From positions 1-64,000 of the forward strand of contig NZ_JAJNKB010000012.1 in NCBI RefSeq assembly GCF_021533195.1: 64,000 nucleotides of DNA. The letters are read 5' to 3'. The DNA is from Portibacter marinus. GTDB lineage: Bacteria > Bacteroidota > Bacteroidia > Chitinophagales > Saprospiraceae. The notes under the pieces are model-generated. The model saw only the letters and a list, made by a program, of their open reading frames with translations. It ran no database searches and had not been told where the DNA came from. Of the stretch, positions 18,208 through 27,900 are shown piece by piece (within the stretch, counting starts at the first letter, position 1; every line of letters starts with the position of its first letter). The translations under genes and the position numbers were made by a program.

Positions 18208-18561
18208 CACCAAAAATGCTGGTCATTAAGAAACGTATGCTAATACGGTGTCTAATTAAGTGTGGTAGGTAGCAAGTTGAGAAAATAAAAATTCTGGAAT
18301 AGAATCTTGAGTAGCGATAACAAAAGCTAAAATGCATACACAGAAAGTCTTGCTCAAGATATTTACGAAATGCAGCGCTTCATTATTGGATAAATGAAGA
18401 TTGCCTTGTCTATCTTAAGCAAATAAAAGAGGAAACATCAGTTTTTATCAATTTGCTTGAAAGTACTATTCAAAAGAAATCTTACATTCAATAAATGATA
18501 AGATTCCGTAACGAACTATTCAAAAGAATTCTGAGTGAATTGTACTACCCAGAATGATATA
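18208..18561. other. Gap with a coding-like tail and a short direct repeat
   Basis: About 350 bases between convergent genes. The string actattcaaaagaa occurs twice (18465-18478 and 18515-18528), 50 bases apart. An inverted partner of a sequence upstream of ridA lies at 18231-18250. A protein-like frame occupies 18357-18494 (separate entry). Confidence 0.4.
18357..18494 (+). pseudogene. Unassigned coding remnant (46-codon helical tail)
   Basis: From aga at 18357 to TAA at 18494 one frame reads 'RYLRNAALHYWINEDCLVYL' and then 'KQIKEETSVFINLLES...'. It has a natural-looking amphipathic helix pattern and ends in a proper stop, but no start codon or signal lies in frame near it. I take it as the C-terminal end of a lost gene. 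The style is like a DUF6090 tail, but this is a guess. Confidence 0.25.
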
Positions 18562-19929
18562 TTAATCATTCCCAACAAAATTGGCCCTTCCAAAAAACCT
18601 TTGATTCACGAAGTTATTGAGATTAGAACCAAAGCGGTAATTGAATCCAAATCTGGAATCGATGGTATATGCCGAAGGTAGGTTTACCCTCCCACTCAAA
18701 ATATCTTGTTCGGTGAAATCTCCTGCTGCCAGGTAAATCTGATCCTTTACATAATTTCCTTCTACCCTCATATAGAATGAAAAATTCCCAGTGACTCGGA
18801 CTTCTGCCCTAATATTCAAACCTGTGGTCCAGGAGCTAAAATCATCTAAATAATTTCTCAATCGATAGCCCACTTCCAGATTACCCCAAACTTGATTAAG
18901 TCCCAGACTTGTTCTCAAACTATGAAGGAATCTGGTTTCTTTAGTAACGCCATCAATCGTTTCTTCGACATATTGATTATTCCTCACTTCAACCCCATAA
19001 TTCATTCTTAGAAATCTGTTGTTCTGCTCCGATTCCGGAAAAAAATTGTATTCTATAGCGGGTCTAAAGCTAGTTTGAAACTTATAATTAAAACGAGTAT
19101 TCTGAAGACCTTCTATATCATAGCCATACGACCACTGGGGTGAGATAGACTTCACCAGCTGGTGACCAAATCCAAATTCTGACACATCAAAACTATTTAC
19201 ATTTTCATCGATGATTGGATTACCGTTTTCATCAAGAACCGGTAGGCCATTTTCATCAACTCTTGGTTCTTTTTGAATCGTTCTTCTCAGCCTTTCCTCA
19301 ATTCTTCCCGATAAATTTATTTTCCATTTATCAGTGATACGGTTAACATTGATGTCTCCACCAATATTAATTTCTCTGCTCAATTCCTCTAATTCAATGT
19401 TCGCATCACTCCCCACATTAAAAACCCAATAATTCCAAGGATCAATAGTTTCCTGCTCTGTTTCTTCCATCATGCCAGAGCTAGTCTTCATATTGATTTC
19501 GATTCCCTCACCGGCTGTTGTTTTCGCAACATACGGAGCTAAACCTAATTTGATGAACCGAGTAAGTTTTTCCCGAACTTCATAGTCGGTATCTGTTTGT
19601 TTGGTATTTACAAAGAGGGTGTCGTTTCTTCCCGCATGGATATTTTGCTGACCAATAAACAGAAGTTGATATTGTCTTCCACCTCCACCAGATCTGTTAT
19701 TGTTAATTAACAGAAACAGATCAGCCGTTTGATTATCCCTGTAGAAATTAACTGCTGTAATTTCTGTTCTGATAAAATCCATATCACAACCTCCATCCCA
19801 CCGCTCACAACCATCTATAAACACTCTGAGTTTAGCTGGAGCGTTGGAATTATCAAATAATGTCTGACTTATAGAACGGGAAGTAATTGCACAGAAGGCC
19901 AGAATCAATAAAAGCGGTATTTTTGTCAT
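18562..19929 (-). CDS. Outer-membrane beta-barrel protein of unknown function
   Basis: 455 residues with a signal peptide (1-21, ending SRSISQ). The N-terminal part (about 25-150) contains a Cys pair in 'DGCERWDGGCDMDF' and a Gly-rich turn 'NNNRSGGGGRQYQ'. Residues 160-455 show long alternating strands ('DKWKINLSGRIEERLRR', 'WSYGYDIEGLQNTRFNYKF', 'FSFYMRVEGNYVKDQIYLA') and an aromatic C-terminal region, the pattern of an outer-membrane barrel. The family is recognisable as a Bacteroidota hypothetical outer-membrane protein only. It runs against the surrounding plus-strand genes and stands alone. Confidence 0.7.
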   Translation of the reverse strand: MTKIPLLLILAFCAITSRSISQTLFDNSNAPAKLRVFIDGCERWDGGCDMDFIRTEITAVNFYRDNQTADLFLLINNNRSGGGGRQYQLLFIGQQNIHAGRNDTLFVNTKQTDTDYEVREKLTRFIKLGLAPYVAKTTAGEGIEINMKTSSGMMEETEQETIDPWNYWVFNVGSDANIELEELSREINIGGDINVNRITDKWKINLSGRIEERLRRTIQKEPRVDENGLPVLDENGNPIIDENVNSFDVSEFGFGHQLVKSISPQWSYGYDIEGLQNTRFNYKFQTSFRPAIEYNFFPESEQNNRFLRMNYGVEVRNNQYVEETIDGVTKETRFLHSLRTSLGLNQVWGNLEVGYRLRNYLDDFSSWTTGLNIRAEVRVTGNFSFYMRVEGNYVKDQIYLAAGDFTEQDILSGRVNLPSAYTIDSRFGFNYRFGSNLNNFVNQRFFGRANFVGND

Positions 19930-20578
19930 TTAATTAGAGTCAATTCTTGTTGATCGCATCCTTAACATTAAATTTAGATGCAAAATAATAACCTTACAAT
20001 TGCGTTTTGTCATAATTGTTGTCAAACAATAATACTTATTACCTGGAAACTCATATAAAATAATTGCCGATTTCAGTGCTTTTACGCTTTGAGTCCTTTT
20101 GTAAGATGTACCCTTATTGATTCTTAATGCTCTAGAAATCGCTTCCATACCTCTCTGGGATTCGCTCTCTTTTGAAGCTTTATAATCTGGTCTTGCCCAA
20201 ATTTACTTTTTTTCGAAACAATTCAAATTTAGTTAATTTTAGATTGGTATTCATTTTCGGTAAGGCTACAGGTACCCTTAGACTATGATTCGCTTCTTGA
20301 AAAAAATACAATAATACCGCTTCTTCAAATGAGTTTATTTCATGCTTCAGTAATGAGAGAGAAATCAACAACCTTGAAATCAGATATTGAAGTTTTGCAA
20401 GGTAATATTAGGAATTACCTAGAAAAATAAGAGACCACTTGTTTACAAATCACTCAAAGGGCATACTTTGCAAAAAGAGTTGAAGGACCAAGTTTTGTGA
20501 AACTTGAAGAATGGATTTACGAAACAGACTTCTTTTGTAAAGCAACAAATGTACTATATTTAGAGAAACGATTCCCCA
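19930..20578. other. Long poorly coding stretch with possible gene debris
   Basis: About 650 bases between the minus-strand barrel gene and DUF6090 copy 3. It contains short minus-strand frames at 19930-20148 and 20180-20371 without recognisable domains or signals, and a better plus-strand tail at 20233-20430 (separate entry). The promoter of the barrel gene must lie in the first part. No RNA gene or mobile element is seen. Confidence 0.4.
20233..20430 (+). pseudogene. Unassigned coding remnant (65-codon tail)
   Basis: An uninterrupted frame from just after a TAG at 20230-20232 to a TAA at 20428-20430, with protein-like sequence including 'RLQVPLDYDSLLEKN', 'LLQMSLFHAS' and a helical end 'TLKSDIEVLQGNIRNYLEK'. 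There is no start codon at its beginning. Probably the 3' end of a decayed gene; its family is not recognised. The ATG at 20353 inside it could only give a 25-residue peptide. Confidence 0.25.
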
Positions 20579-21367
20579 ATGATCCCATTCTTCAGAAAAC
20601 TTCGGCAAAAATTTATCTTCGATAGCCTTCCAGCCACCCGACGAGGTAAGATGAGTACTTATTTGGCCTATGCTATTGGGGAAATTATATTGGTAGTTTT
20701 GGGAATTTTAATCGCATTGCAGGTGAATAATTGGAATGAAAATCAAAAGAATAGTGTAATAGAAAACACTTACTACTGCAGAATACTTGAAGATTTTGAA
20801 CAGGATAGAAAGTTAATATTCTCCTCGATCGCCTTGGCAGATGAGAAAATAGAATACTCGAAACAGTTAATACTAGACCTTCATCGGTCTGAGAAGGATA
20901 AACAGACTTTATTAAACGATTGGATTAAAACCATACGGCTTGAAGTCTTTGTTCCAAGAACAGTAGCATTCGACAACTTAAATTCCTCTGGTAATCTCAA
21001 CCTATTAAAGAATTTGGATCTTAGAAATGCATTATCTCAGTTCTATAGCAATATGGAAAATATTCTCAGGCAAATCAATCAAAACAGAGATGAGCTAGTG
21101 GAAAGGTCTTATCCTGAAAATGCAGCTGGCTTCGGTCTACAAGAAGTTGAATATATGCAAATGTCTTTGGGTTCGAAAGTTTTAGAGGTGCTGCCCAAAA
21201 TAGATTGGATTAAGGACGAGAACCATATCTATTTTAAAAAATTTGAGAGTGATTTAATATTTAATATCGCAATGTATGAACGTCACAAACAACATTTAAA
21301 CAGAATTCTCGACGAGATAGAAGAGCCTCTTAATCGTCTGGAGGACACATGTAAAAAAATAAATTAA
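20579..21367 (+). CDS. DUF6090 family single-pass membrane protein, copy 3
   Basis: 262 residues. The head is the most divergent of the full copies: MIPFFRKLRQ, then a linker with 'PATRRGKMSTYLAYAIGEI' and the transmembrane helix ending ALQVNNWNEN. The tail is charged and helical, with 'LNSSGNLNLLKNLDLRNALS', a segment also seen in copy 4 as 'ISSGNLNLITSQELRQRL', so some tail motifs are shared. It starts the tandem of three copies, ending 23 bases before copy 4. Function unknown. Confidence 0.85.
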   Translation: MIPFFRKLRQKFIFDSLPATRRGKMSTYLAYAIGEIILVVLGILIALQVNNWNENQKNSVIENTYYCRILEDFEQDRKLIFSSIALADEKIEYSKQLILDLHRSEKDKQTLLNDWIKTIRLEVFVPRTVAFDNLNSSGNLNLLKNLDLRNALSQFYSNMENILRQINQNRDELVERSYPENAAGFGLQEVEYMQMSLGSKVLEVLPKIDWIKDENHIYFKKFESDLIFNIAMYERHKQHLNRILDEIEEPLNRLEDTCKKIN

Positions 21368-21390
21368 TAACAGCTTAAGCTATCCAGTAA

Positions 21391-22149
21391 ATGATCAAAT
21401 TCTTTAGAAAAATTCGCCTCAATTTTCTTTCAGAAGGAAGAACCAAAAGGTATTTGACATATGCCATAGGAGAAATTGTTTTGGTAGTCGTCGGAATTTT
21501 GATTGCCCTTCAAATTAACAACTGGAACGGACATAGAAGAGAGCGTGAAATGGAAGAAAAATATTTATCGTCCTTGCATACCGAATTTAGCATCAATCTT
21601 GAAAAGGTTAATACATCCATTAGGGAAGCAACCGATATTTTGCAAGATGTGAATCGCTTATTGGTATTGTTTGATAAAAGTGTATTAGATACAGTTACCA
21701 CTGACTCTGTGGATGTAATGCTGCAATTTCTTGGACAAATAGCAACTTATGAACCCTCAAGAGGAGTATTAAATGATATCATTAGTTCTGGTAATTTAAA
21801 CTTAATCACTAGTCAGGAACTTAGACAACGTCTGGCATCTTTTGAAAGCTTGCTAGAATATTACAAGCGTCAGGAAAATGGAGGAATATCTAGAAAACAA
21901 AAAATAAAGGAGATATTTTTTAAAAGAGGCAGTCTGAAAAAAATAGCCTTTCATGAGAACAGAATAGCCTATCACTCATATTCAGAAAAAGTAAACAATA
22001 AATTGCTGTTTGATTCGGTGGAGTTTGAGAATTATTTATTTGAATATGCTTTAGTACTCAAGTCATTAGCTTCAGATGAAATGTTTTTGGGTACCATAAG
22101 AAAGGAAATAGAAACCATATTGAAAGAGATTGAACAGGAACTTTCATAA
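21391..22149 (+). CDS. DUF6090 family single-pass membrane protein, copy 4
   Basis: 252 residues with the canonical head MIKFFRKIRLNFLSE, then 'RTKRYLTYAIGEIVLVVVG' and the transmembrane helix ending ALQINNWNGH. The tail has the 'SSGNLNL' motif (about 131-137) shared with copy 3, in a longer helical domain that is predicted to be outside the inner membrane. Middle member of the 20579-22966 tandem, 23 bases after copy 3 and 25 bases before copy 5, so the three are probably one transcript. Confidence 0.85.
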   Translation: MIKFFRKIRLNFLSEGRTKRYLTYAIGEIVLVVVGILIALQINNWNGHRREREMEEKYLSSLHTEFSINLEKVNTSIREATDILQDVNRLLVLFDKSVLDTVTTDSVDVMLQFLGQIATYEPSRGVLNDIISSGNLNLITSQELRQRLASFESLLEYYKRQENGGISRKQKIKEIFFKRGSLKKIAFHENRIAYHSYSEKVNNKLLFDSVEFENYLFEYALVLKSLASDEMFLGTIRKEIETILKEIEQELS

Positions 22150-22174
22150 ATCCTCAAGTAATTTTAGAAAACCA

Positions 22175-22966
22175 ATGATAAAATTCTTTAGAAAAGTAAG
22201 AAAGAGTTTCTTAGCAGAGCAGAAATTCAGCAAGTACCTACTTTATGCATTAGGTGAGATCATTCTAGTGATTGTTGGAATTCTGATTGCGCTTCAAGTT
22301 AATAATCTAAACAATGAGAGAACTAACTCCATAGAAACTAAAAATAACCTCACTACACTACAAGCAGAATTGATTTCAAATAAAGAAAAAATACCGCACA
22401 ATATCAATTTAGTCAATGCTCAAATTCGAAATAGCCTGAACCTGATGGACACTTTGAATAACAATTTGGATCTGGCAAATGAGGACCTTTATCTTTTGAC
22501 GAAAATTGGAAAATTGGGTCCATTGCGACTTAAATCCTTAACGACAAGTTCGCTTAGTGATTTCATAAACTCGGGAACTTATACTGCTTTTTTGACGAGT
22601 GAAGTGAAAAATTATTTATTATCCTATAATTCAGAAATCAAAAACGTCGATATTACACTAATTAGATTTGAAGAGTACTGGAAACAAATTGAGATGCCCT
22701 ATCTTATAAAGCATTTTAGTGTGTTAGATATGTATACTCAAAGTCCGGATTATAGAAAAAGAATGTTTGAGATTCTAGGTGAAGATTCAATACTTAGCTC
22801 AGGGGATAAATTTTTCACAAACGACCTCGATGCATTTTATAATAATAGGGAGTTTGCAAGTATGTATACTGCAAGATTTGCCGAATTGCGAGCGGTTTAC
22901 TTTGCCATGGAGTCGCTCAACAGCTCTATAGATGATCTTATTGAAAGTATTGATATGATCTTATAA
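22175..22966 (+). CDS. DUF6090 family single-pass membrane protein, copy 5
   Basis: 263 residues from the ATG at 22175. The frame is open from 22130, but that upstream part overlaps copy 4 and lacks family similarity. The head is MIKFFRKVRKSFLAEQKFSK, then the 'YLLYALGEIILVIVGIL' helix ending ALQVNNLNNE, so the usual NNWNE end is changed. The tail is helical and has 'LSDFINSGTYTAFLTSEVK' in the position where copies 3 and 4 have SSGNLNL. Last gene of the tandem, 72 bases before the broken DUF819 gene. Confidence 0.85.
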   Translation: MIKFFRKVRKSFLAEQKFSKYLLYALGEIILVIVGILIALQVNNLNNERTNSIETKNNLTTLQAELISNKEKIPHNINLVNAQIRNSLNLMDTLNNNLDLANEDLYLLTKIGKLGPLRLKSLTTSSLSDFINSGTYTAFLTSEVKNYLLSYNSEIKNVDITLIRFEEYWKQIEMPYLIKHFSVLDMYTQSPDYRKRMFEILGEDSILSSGDKFFTNDLDAFYNNREFASMYTARFAELRAVYFAMESLNSSIDDLIESIDMIL

Positions 22967-23038
22967 GTCTCATTGATTGGTGGATAAATTTTGAATCTGT
23001 AGAGATGGAAAAGTTAGTGAATGAAATAGGACAAAATA

Positions 23039-24181
23039 ATGAACTTTGTAAGTAACCCGATTTACGTATTATCTATATTATGTTTACTGGTTGTTTTAGC
23101 CGTCTATGCCGGCAAATCCAGATGGGGTAAAAAATTTGGAGCAGCCTTGTTGGTTATCCTATTTACCGCTGTACTGGCAAACCTTAAGTTGGTCCCTTCT
23201 GCTTCCAATAGCATTTCCTTATAGGATGCGATCTTCAAATATGTTGCACCTATATCAATTTTCTATTTGTTGCTCAATGTCAATTTGACCTCCATTAAAC
23301 AAGCGGGCATACCCATGATTGGCTTGTTTTTATTAGGCTCATTGGGAACAACAATTGGTATTCTTGCGTCCTGGTATATTCTTTCACCCGCAAGTGTTTT
23401 GGGTGAGAATGCAAAGATCATTGCCGGCATGCTTACTGGTACATATACTGGAGGCAGTGTCAATTTTAATGCGATAGCTCTGGAATACAACTTTCAGAAA
23501 GAAGGTATTTTATATGCCGGGACGGTTGCGGTAGATAATGTGATAACCACGCTGTGGATCATTGTAACCTTGTCGTTTCCAGTGATTTTAAGTCGCTTTT
23601 GGAAAGGCAGGAAAGGCTTAGAATCAGAGACTTCTATTAAAAGCGTTGTTCATCCTGAAGATGAAAGCATCGACTTAGTTACACTTGCATGGTTGTTTTT
23701 TTTAGGGTTTTCGGCCTTCTACACCTCTGATTTTATTCATACATTTTTGCCTCAAATACCTGCGATCTTGATACTGTCAACAATTGGTATACTCGCAGCT
23801 CAGATTAAGTTTATAGCAAATCTGAAGGGTAGCCATATTCTAGGATTGTATCTCATGTTTCTGTTTCTAGCTGTCATAGGTGCCTATTGTGAACTAAGTG
23901 CTGTTGCCGAACTAAAGAACGCTGGTATTTCCTTGCTCCTATTTACTGGATTAGCTGTTTTTTTACATGGTGTCATCGTAGTTCTTGTAGGAGGCCTAAT
24001 TTATCGGGATTGGGAAATGATAGCTATAGTGAGCCAGGCCAACATAGGTGGAGGTGCTACAGCTATTGCCTTAGCAGAATCCTTCAATCGTAAAGAATTG
24101 GTGCTACCTGCAATTTTAGTGGGTACTTTGGGAATGGCTTTAGGTACCTATTTAGGATTTCTTGTGATTTATATTCTGTAG
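23039..24181 (+). pseudogene. DUF819 family membrane transporter interrupted by one in-frame TAG
   Basis: A 380-codon frame from ATG 23039 to the stop at 24181 contains a single internal TAG at 23222-23224. The two parts are in the same frame and their sequences join smoothly: 'VPSASNSISL', stop, 'DAIFKYVAPISIFYLLLN', where relatives have a Tyr before Asp. The rest is an intact DUF819 (YjcL-like) protein with about ten membrane helices and the 'GMLTGTYTGGSVNFNAIA' signature. One T/C-to-G change would explain the stop. Either a recent pseudogene, or the second part could be made from a later start (ATG 23267) as an N-terminally short protein. Substrate of the family is unknown. Confidence 0.75.
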
Positions 24182-24210
24182 ATTCAAGGTGTAAAAAATA
24201 CGAAAACGTA

Positions 24211-24234
24211 ATGGTTAAATTTTTTAGATATTAG
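24211..24234 (+). pseudogene. Orphan DUF6090 head (7 codons)
   Basis: ATG at 24211 reads MVKFFRY then TAG. It matches the family head MIKFFRK at five of seven residues and has the same atg..taaatt.ttttaga base pattern. It sits 29 bases after the DUF819 stop and ends 4 bases before the deformylase start. Very short, so chance cannot be excluded, but it is the third such match in the region. Confidence 0.4.
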
Positions 24235-24238
24235 CAGA

Positions 24239-24733
24239 ATGCAGAGGAAGACGATCGATGACTTATTACTACTTGGAAACCCTTTACTTTATGAGGTCAG
24301 TGAACCCATTGTGGAATCGGAGATGCCCTTTGTTAAAAAATGGGTTGCTGACTTACATCATGTGATGGAAGCAATAAGGGCTAAGTATCATTTTGGTAGA
24401 GCCATCGCAGCTCCTCAGTTGGGAATCATGAAGCGGCTCATCTACATGAATATTGATCAGCCGACCGTCTTTATTAATCCAGTATTAAGCAACTTAAGTG
24501 AAGAGAAAATGGAACTTTGGGATGATTGCATGAGCTTTCCCAACCTGCTAGTCAAAGTCAGAAGACATAAATCCCTCACTATAAAGTTTCGCAATGAAAA
24601 CTGGCAGGAACAAGAATTGGAAATGCATGATGACCTATCTGAGTTAATACAACATGAATACGATCATTTGGAGGGCATTCTTTGCACCATGAGAGCTATT
24701 GATAATCAATCCTTCAAATGGAAATCTTTTTGA
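24239..24733 (+). CDS. def: Peptide deformylase
   Basis: 164 residues. All three metal-enzyme motifs are visible: GRAIAAPQLG (53-62; the first Gly-x-Gly is changed to G-R-A), DDCMSF around the metal ligand Cys97 in place of EGCLS, and HEYDH (H139, E140, H143). Peptide deformylase removes the formyl group from new proteins. The altered motif 2 (DDC instead of EGC) and short C-terminus point to a divergent, secondary member rather than the main housekeeping enzyme, which may be encoded elsewhere. It lies between two orphan DUF6090 heads and seems to be a single gene. Confidence 0.8.
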   Translation: MQRKTIDDLLLLGNPLLYEVSEPIVESEMPFVKKWVADLHHVMEAIRAKYHFGRAIAAPQLGIMKRLIYMNIDQPTVFINPVLSNLSEEKMELWDDCMSFPNLLVKVRRHKSLTIKFRNENWQEQELEMHDDLSELIQHEYDHLEGILCTMRAIDNQSFKWKSF

Positions 24734-24736
24734 AAA

Positions 24737-24850
24737 ATGATCAAATTCTTTAGAAAAATAAGACATCAGCTGCTATCCAAAAAACATTCAGCACGCCTTA
24801 CGGTACAAAATACTGTTGCCTATCATGAAATGATTTTCTCGATATATTAA
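24737..24850 (+). pseudogene. Orphan DUF6090 head (37 codons)
   Basis: ATG at 24737, three bases after the deformylase stop, reads MIKFFRKIRHQLLSKKHSAR and continues 17 residues to TAA. The first nine residues equal the family head, and KHSARL is in the position of KFSKYL. After that the transmembrane segment is lost. The best of the three orphan heads and very likely a truncated DUF6090 gene. Confidence 0.65.
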
Positions 24851-24921
24851 AAAGGATACAAAATCATTACGCCAATAAAGGCCTCTTACCTGTTAGCAAA
24901 ACAAACTAAGCAATGATGACA

Positions 24922-27900
24922 TTATGGTTTGATCATTCTAACCTCTTTAAGCAATGCTTCCACTGCCGCAGCTAATTGCTGATCTTCGCCTTTGATCACT
25001 TTTTCAGGATCATTAGCCACCTTAATGTCTGGCTCCAGTTGCTTGTTTTCAAGATAATCCCCATCCGTATCTACCATACCTACCTGTGGAATTCCGAATA
25101 CCATTCCATTCTGTAATCTTTCCCACCACACCGCTGTCCCAGTTCCCGGAACAGGCATACCCACTAACTTTCCTATGCCCAGCGCCCTATAGGTGTAAGG
25201 GAACATATGAGCATCCGAGTAATTGCTTTCACCCATCACAACGATCGATGGTTTCGTCCATTTGAATTGAGGTTCACTTCCCAAATTTTGACCGCGAGGC
25301 ATAAAGGTGATGTATTTTTGCCCATTCAGGAAAGTAGCTAAATCATCGTGAAGCCAGCCACCACCATTGAATCGGGTGTCCACAATTAAACTCTCTTTAC
25401 CGGCATTTTCTCCGAGCACTTTTTCATAGACAGTGCGATAACTCTGATCGTTCATCCCTCTGACGTGAACATAACCCACTTTTCCGTCTGAAAGCTCTTC
25501 GACAATCTTAGCACAATTTTCCACCCATCTTTCGTATCTGAGTTGACTTTCTTCACCGGTAGATATGGGCTTGACAACTTCATCCCATGTTTCTCCGGTA
25601 CTTGGATCCTTCAAGGAAAGTAGCACATTTTGTTTCAGCTTCCTATTCAGTAATCGGTAGTGATTAACTTCAGGAGTGATGGTCTCACCATCGATAGCCG
25701 TTATGATTACTCCGCTCTTGATTTTCGATCCTTCTTTTTGAACGGGACTCTTATCCATTACTTCTGTGATCTTCAACCCTTCACCCATGTACTCCTGATC
25801 ATAAAATAATCCCAGACAGGCAGTCTGATCATCGGTGGATTCGTTAGGCCTATATCTTGCTCCTGTATGCGATGCGTTTAATTCTCCCAACATTTCGCTT
25901 AACATCTCAGCGAAATCATAATTATTGTTGATGTGCGGCAAGAATCTTGCATATTCGTCGCGATAGAAGGTCCATTCTACTTCATGCAAATCCTTAAGGT
26001 AGAATTTCTTATCTACTTGCCTCCAAACGTGATCAAATAGGTATTCCCTTTCCTCTGCCTTTTTTAATACCATTTCACCACCTGTAGAAATATTCTTATT
26101 CTTATCACTGTCGATCTCATACTCCATCACCTTATTTGAGGCGAGGATATACAATTTTTTGCCTTTTTTACCAGGAACAATGGTGCCTCCACTCTCTGAA
26201 TTAACCTTGGCAGCAAGCTTGGTCTCTTTAGTTCTAAGATCAGTCTTCCATAGGTCGTACCCTTTTTCAAATCTGGCGAAATAAAACAAGTATTTGCCAT
26301 CATCCGTGACATATGCATCTGACATTCTGGAAGAGTGCCTTGTAAGCCTTACTTTACGGTCATCTATTCCGTCCAGGTTGATTTTGATTTCTTTAAGCGT
26401 ATCCTTCGTCGAGTCTGTTGTTTTATCCGCGTCAGTTTCATCCTCCTTTTTCTTCTCTTTTTCTTCTTCTTTTTCTTCCTCCTTTAATATTTCATACTCT
26501 TCTTCAGTAAGTACAAACTCATCATAGGCCTTTTGATTGAAAAACATTCCATACACGTCAAGTTCTCCACCCCAACTAGCGTCATTCTTCATGCCATCTC
26601 GATCCGAAAACCAGGACACCATCTCACCTTTCATCATCCATTTTGCCCGGGAATTAGAATAGCCACTTTTGGACAGGTTAATGATTTCACCTGAACCATC
26701 GGCTTTTACTAAGCCTACCTGGCTTATCCATTGCTGGGGTTGGTTAAAATCAACCAGAAACCATTTGCCATCCGGCGACCAATCATAGTGTTGATCACCA
26801 TCTGAGTAGGAGTAATTGTGTTGCGCACCCATCACTTCTCTAACTGATTTACTATCGAGATCAATGACTTTAAGAATAACTCGCTCTTCTAAGTAAGCCA
26901 CTTCTTTACCATCTGGAGAATACGCTGGCTGAAATGTTTCATATGGGGATTCCAGAATAACTTCTTCGTCAAGTAGGGTAGAACTAAAGAAATATTTCTC
27001 CTCATCACGTGCGATTGAGGTTTGATATAAATTCCAGCTTCCATTTCTTTCACTAGCATAGAGAATGGAACGGCCATCAGGAGAAAAAGAGACGGACCTT
27101 TCCTGCTCGGGTGTATTGGTGATCCGCTTACTGGTCCCTTCTTTAATGGAACTTACGAAAACTTCCCCTCTGGAGATAAAGACCATTTCTTTGCCATTTG
27201 GAGCAATATCCATTTCAGATATGTTGCCTTTTATAGGTAGAATTTCTTCGGAGTTGTATCGATTATCAGCATTAAGTTCTATGTTGACTTTAGCCGGTTG
27301 ACCACCATCAGTCATGGTGTATACTTCTCCGTTAAAACTAAAACACATCATTCCGGTATCAGAGATCGACAAATAGCGGACCGGATGCTTGTCGAATGTA
27401 GACAACTGTATGGAAGGTGAAGCAGGATCGGTCATGGATTTTGCATGGATATTATACGAACCACTTTCTTCGCTCAAGTAATAGATCTTGCTTCCATCAG
27501 GAGAAAATAAAGGGTTGCGGTCTTCACCCTCCCAGGTGGTCATTATTTCGTAATCACCTGTTTTAGTATCATAAACCCATACATCTCTTGTCACGGAAGA
27601 AATATGGTGTTTTCTGAATGCATCTTCGTAACCTTTTCGGTCATGGAAAGCAATCTTGCTGCCATCTGCACTGTATACCGCGTTTTCAGCCGGGGTAGTG
27701 AGCACCTGTAAAACCCGACCTCCGTTTACGGGTACCGAATAAAGCTCAGACAATACTCCGGAAGGATATTGCTGATTTTTGTGATCGTCCAGCCTGGAAG
27801 AGGTAAAGATTACCTTCGTATCATCGGGCGTAAAATCTGAAGGAAAATCACCAGAGGAATGATAGGTTAATCGTTCCGCTTTACCACCTTGCGAAGACAT

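Noticed and set aside
18465-18528. Direct repeat actattcaaaagaa as a target-site duplication
   Set aside because: The 50 bases between the copies do not look like an insertion sequence, and a 14-base match in AT-rich DNA is weak evidence.
8400-18560. Chromosomal integron or gene-cassette array
   Set aside because: Single genes in one direction with repeated short strings suggested it, but no integrase gene is present, the shared strings do not form a consistent attC-like core pair (RYYYAAC/GTTRRRY), and their length is near chance level.
19930-20371. Minus-strand frames of 72 and 63 codons
   Set aside because: No recognisable domain, signal or operon partner; the first directly abuts the start of the barrel gene and is more likely its leader region.
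26294-26527. Ser-rich plus-strand frame (77 codons), and a similar one at 49236-49454
   Set aside because: Shadows of the Glu/Lys-rich linkers of the two tricorn-like proteases, which read as Ser/Phe on the opposite strand.
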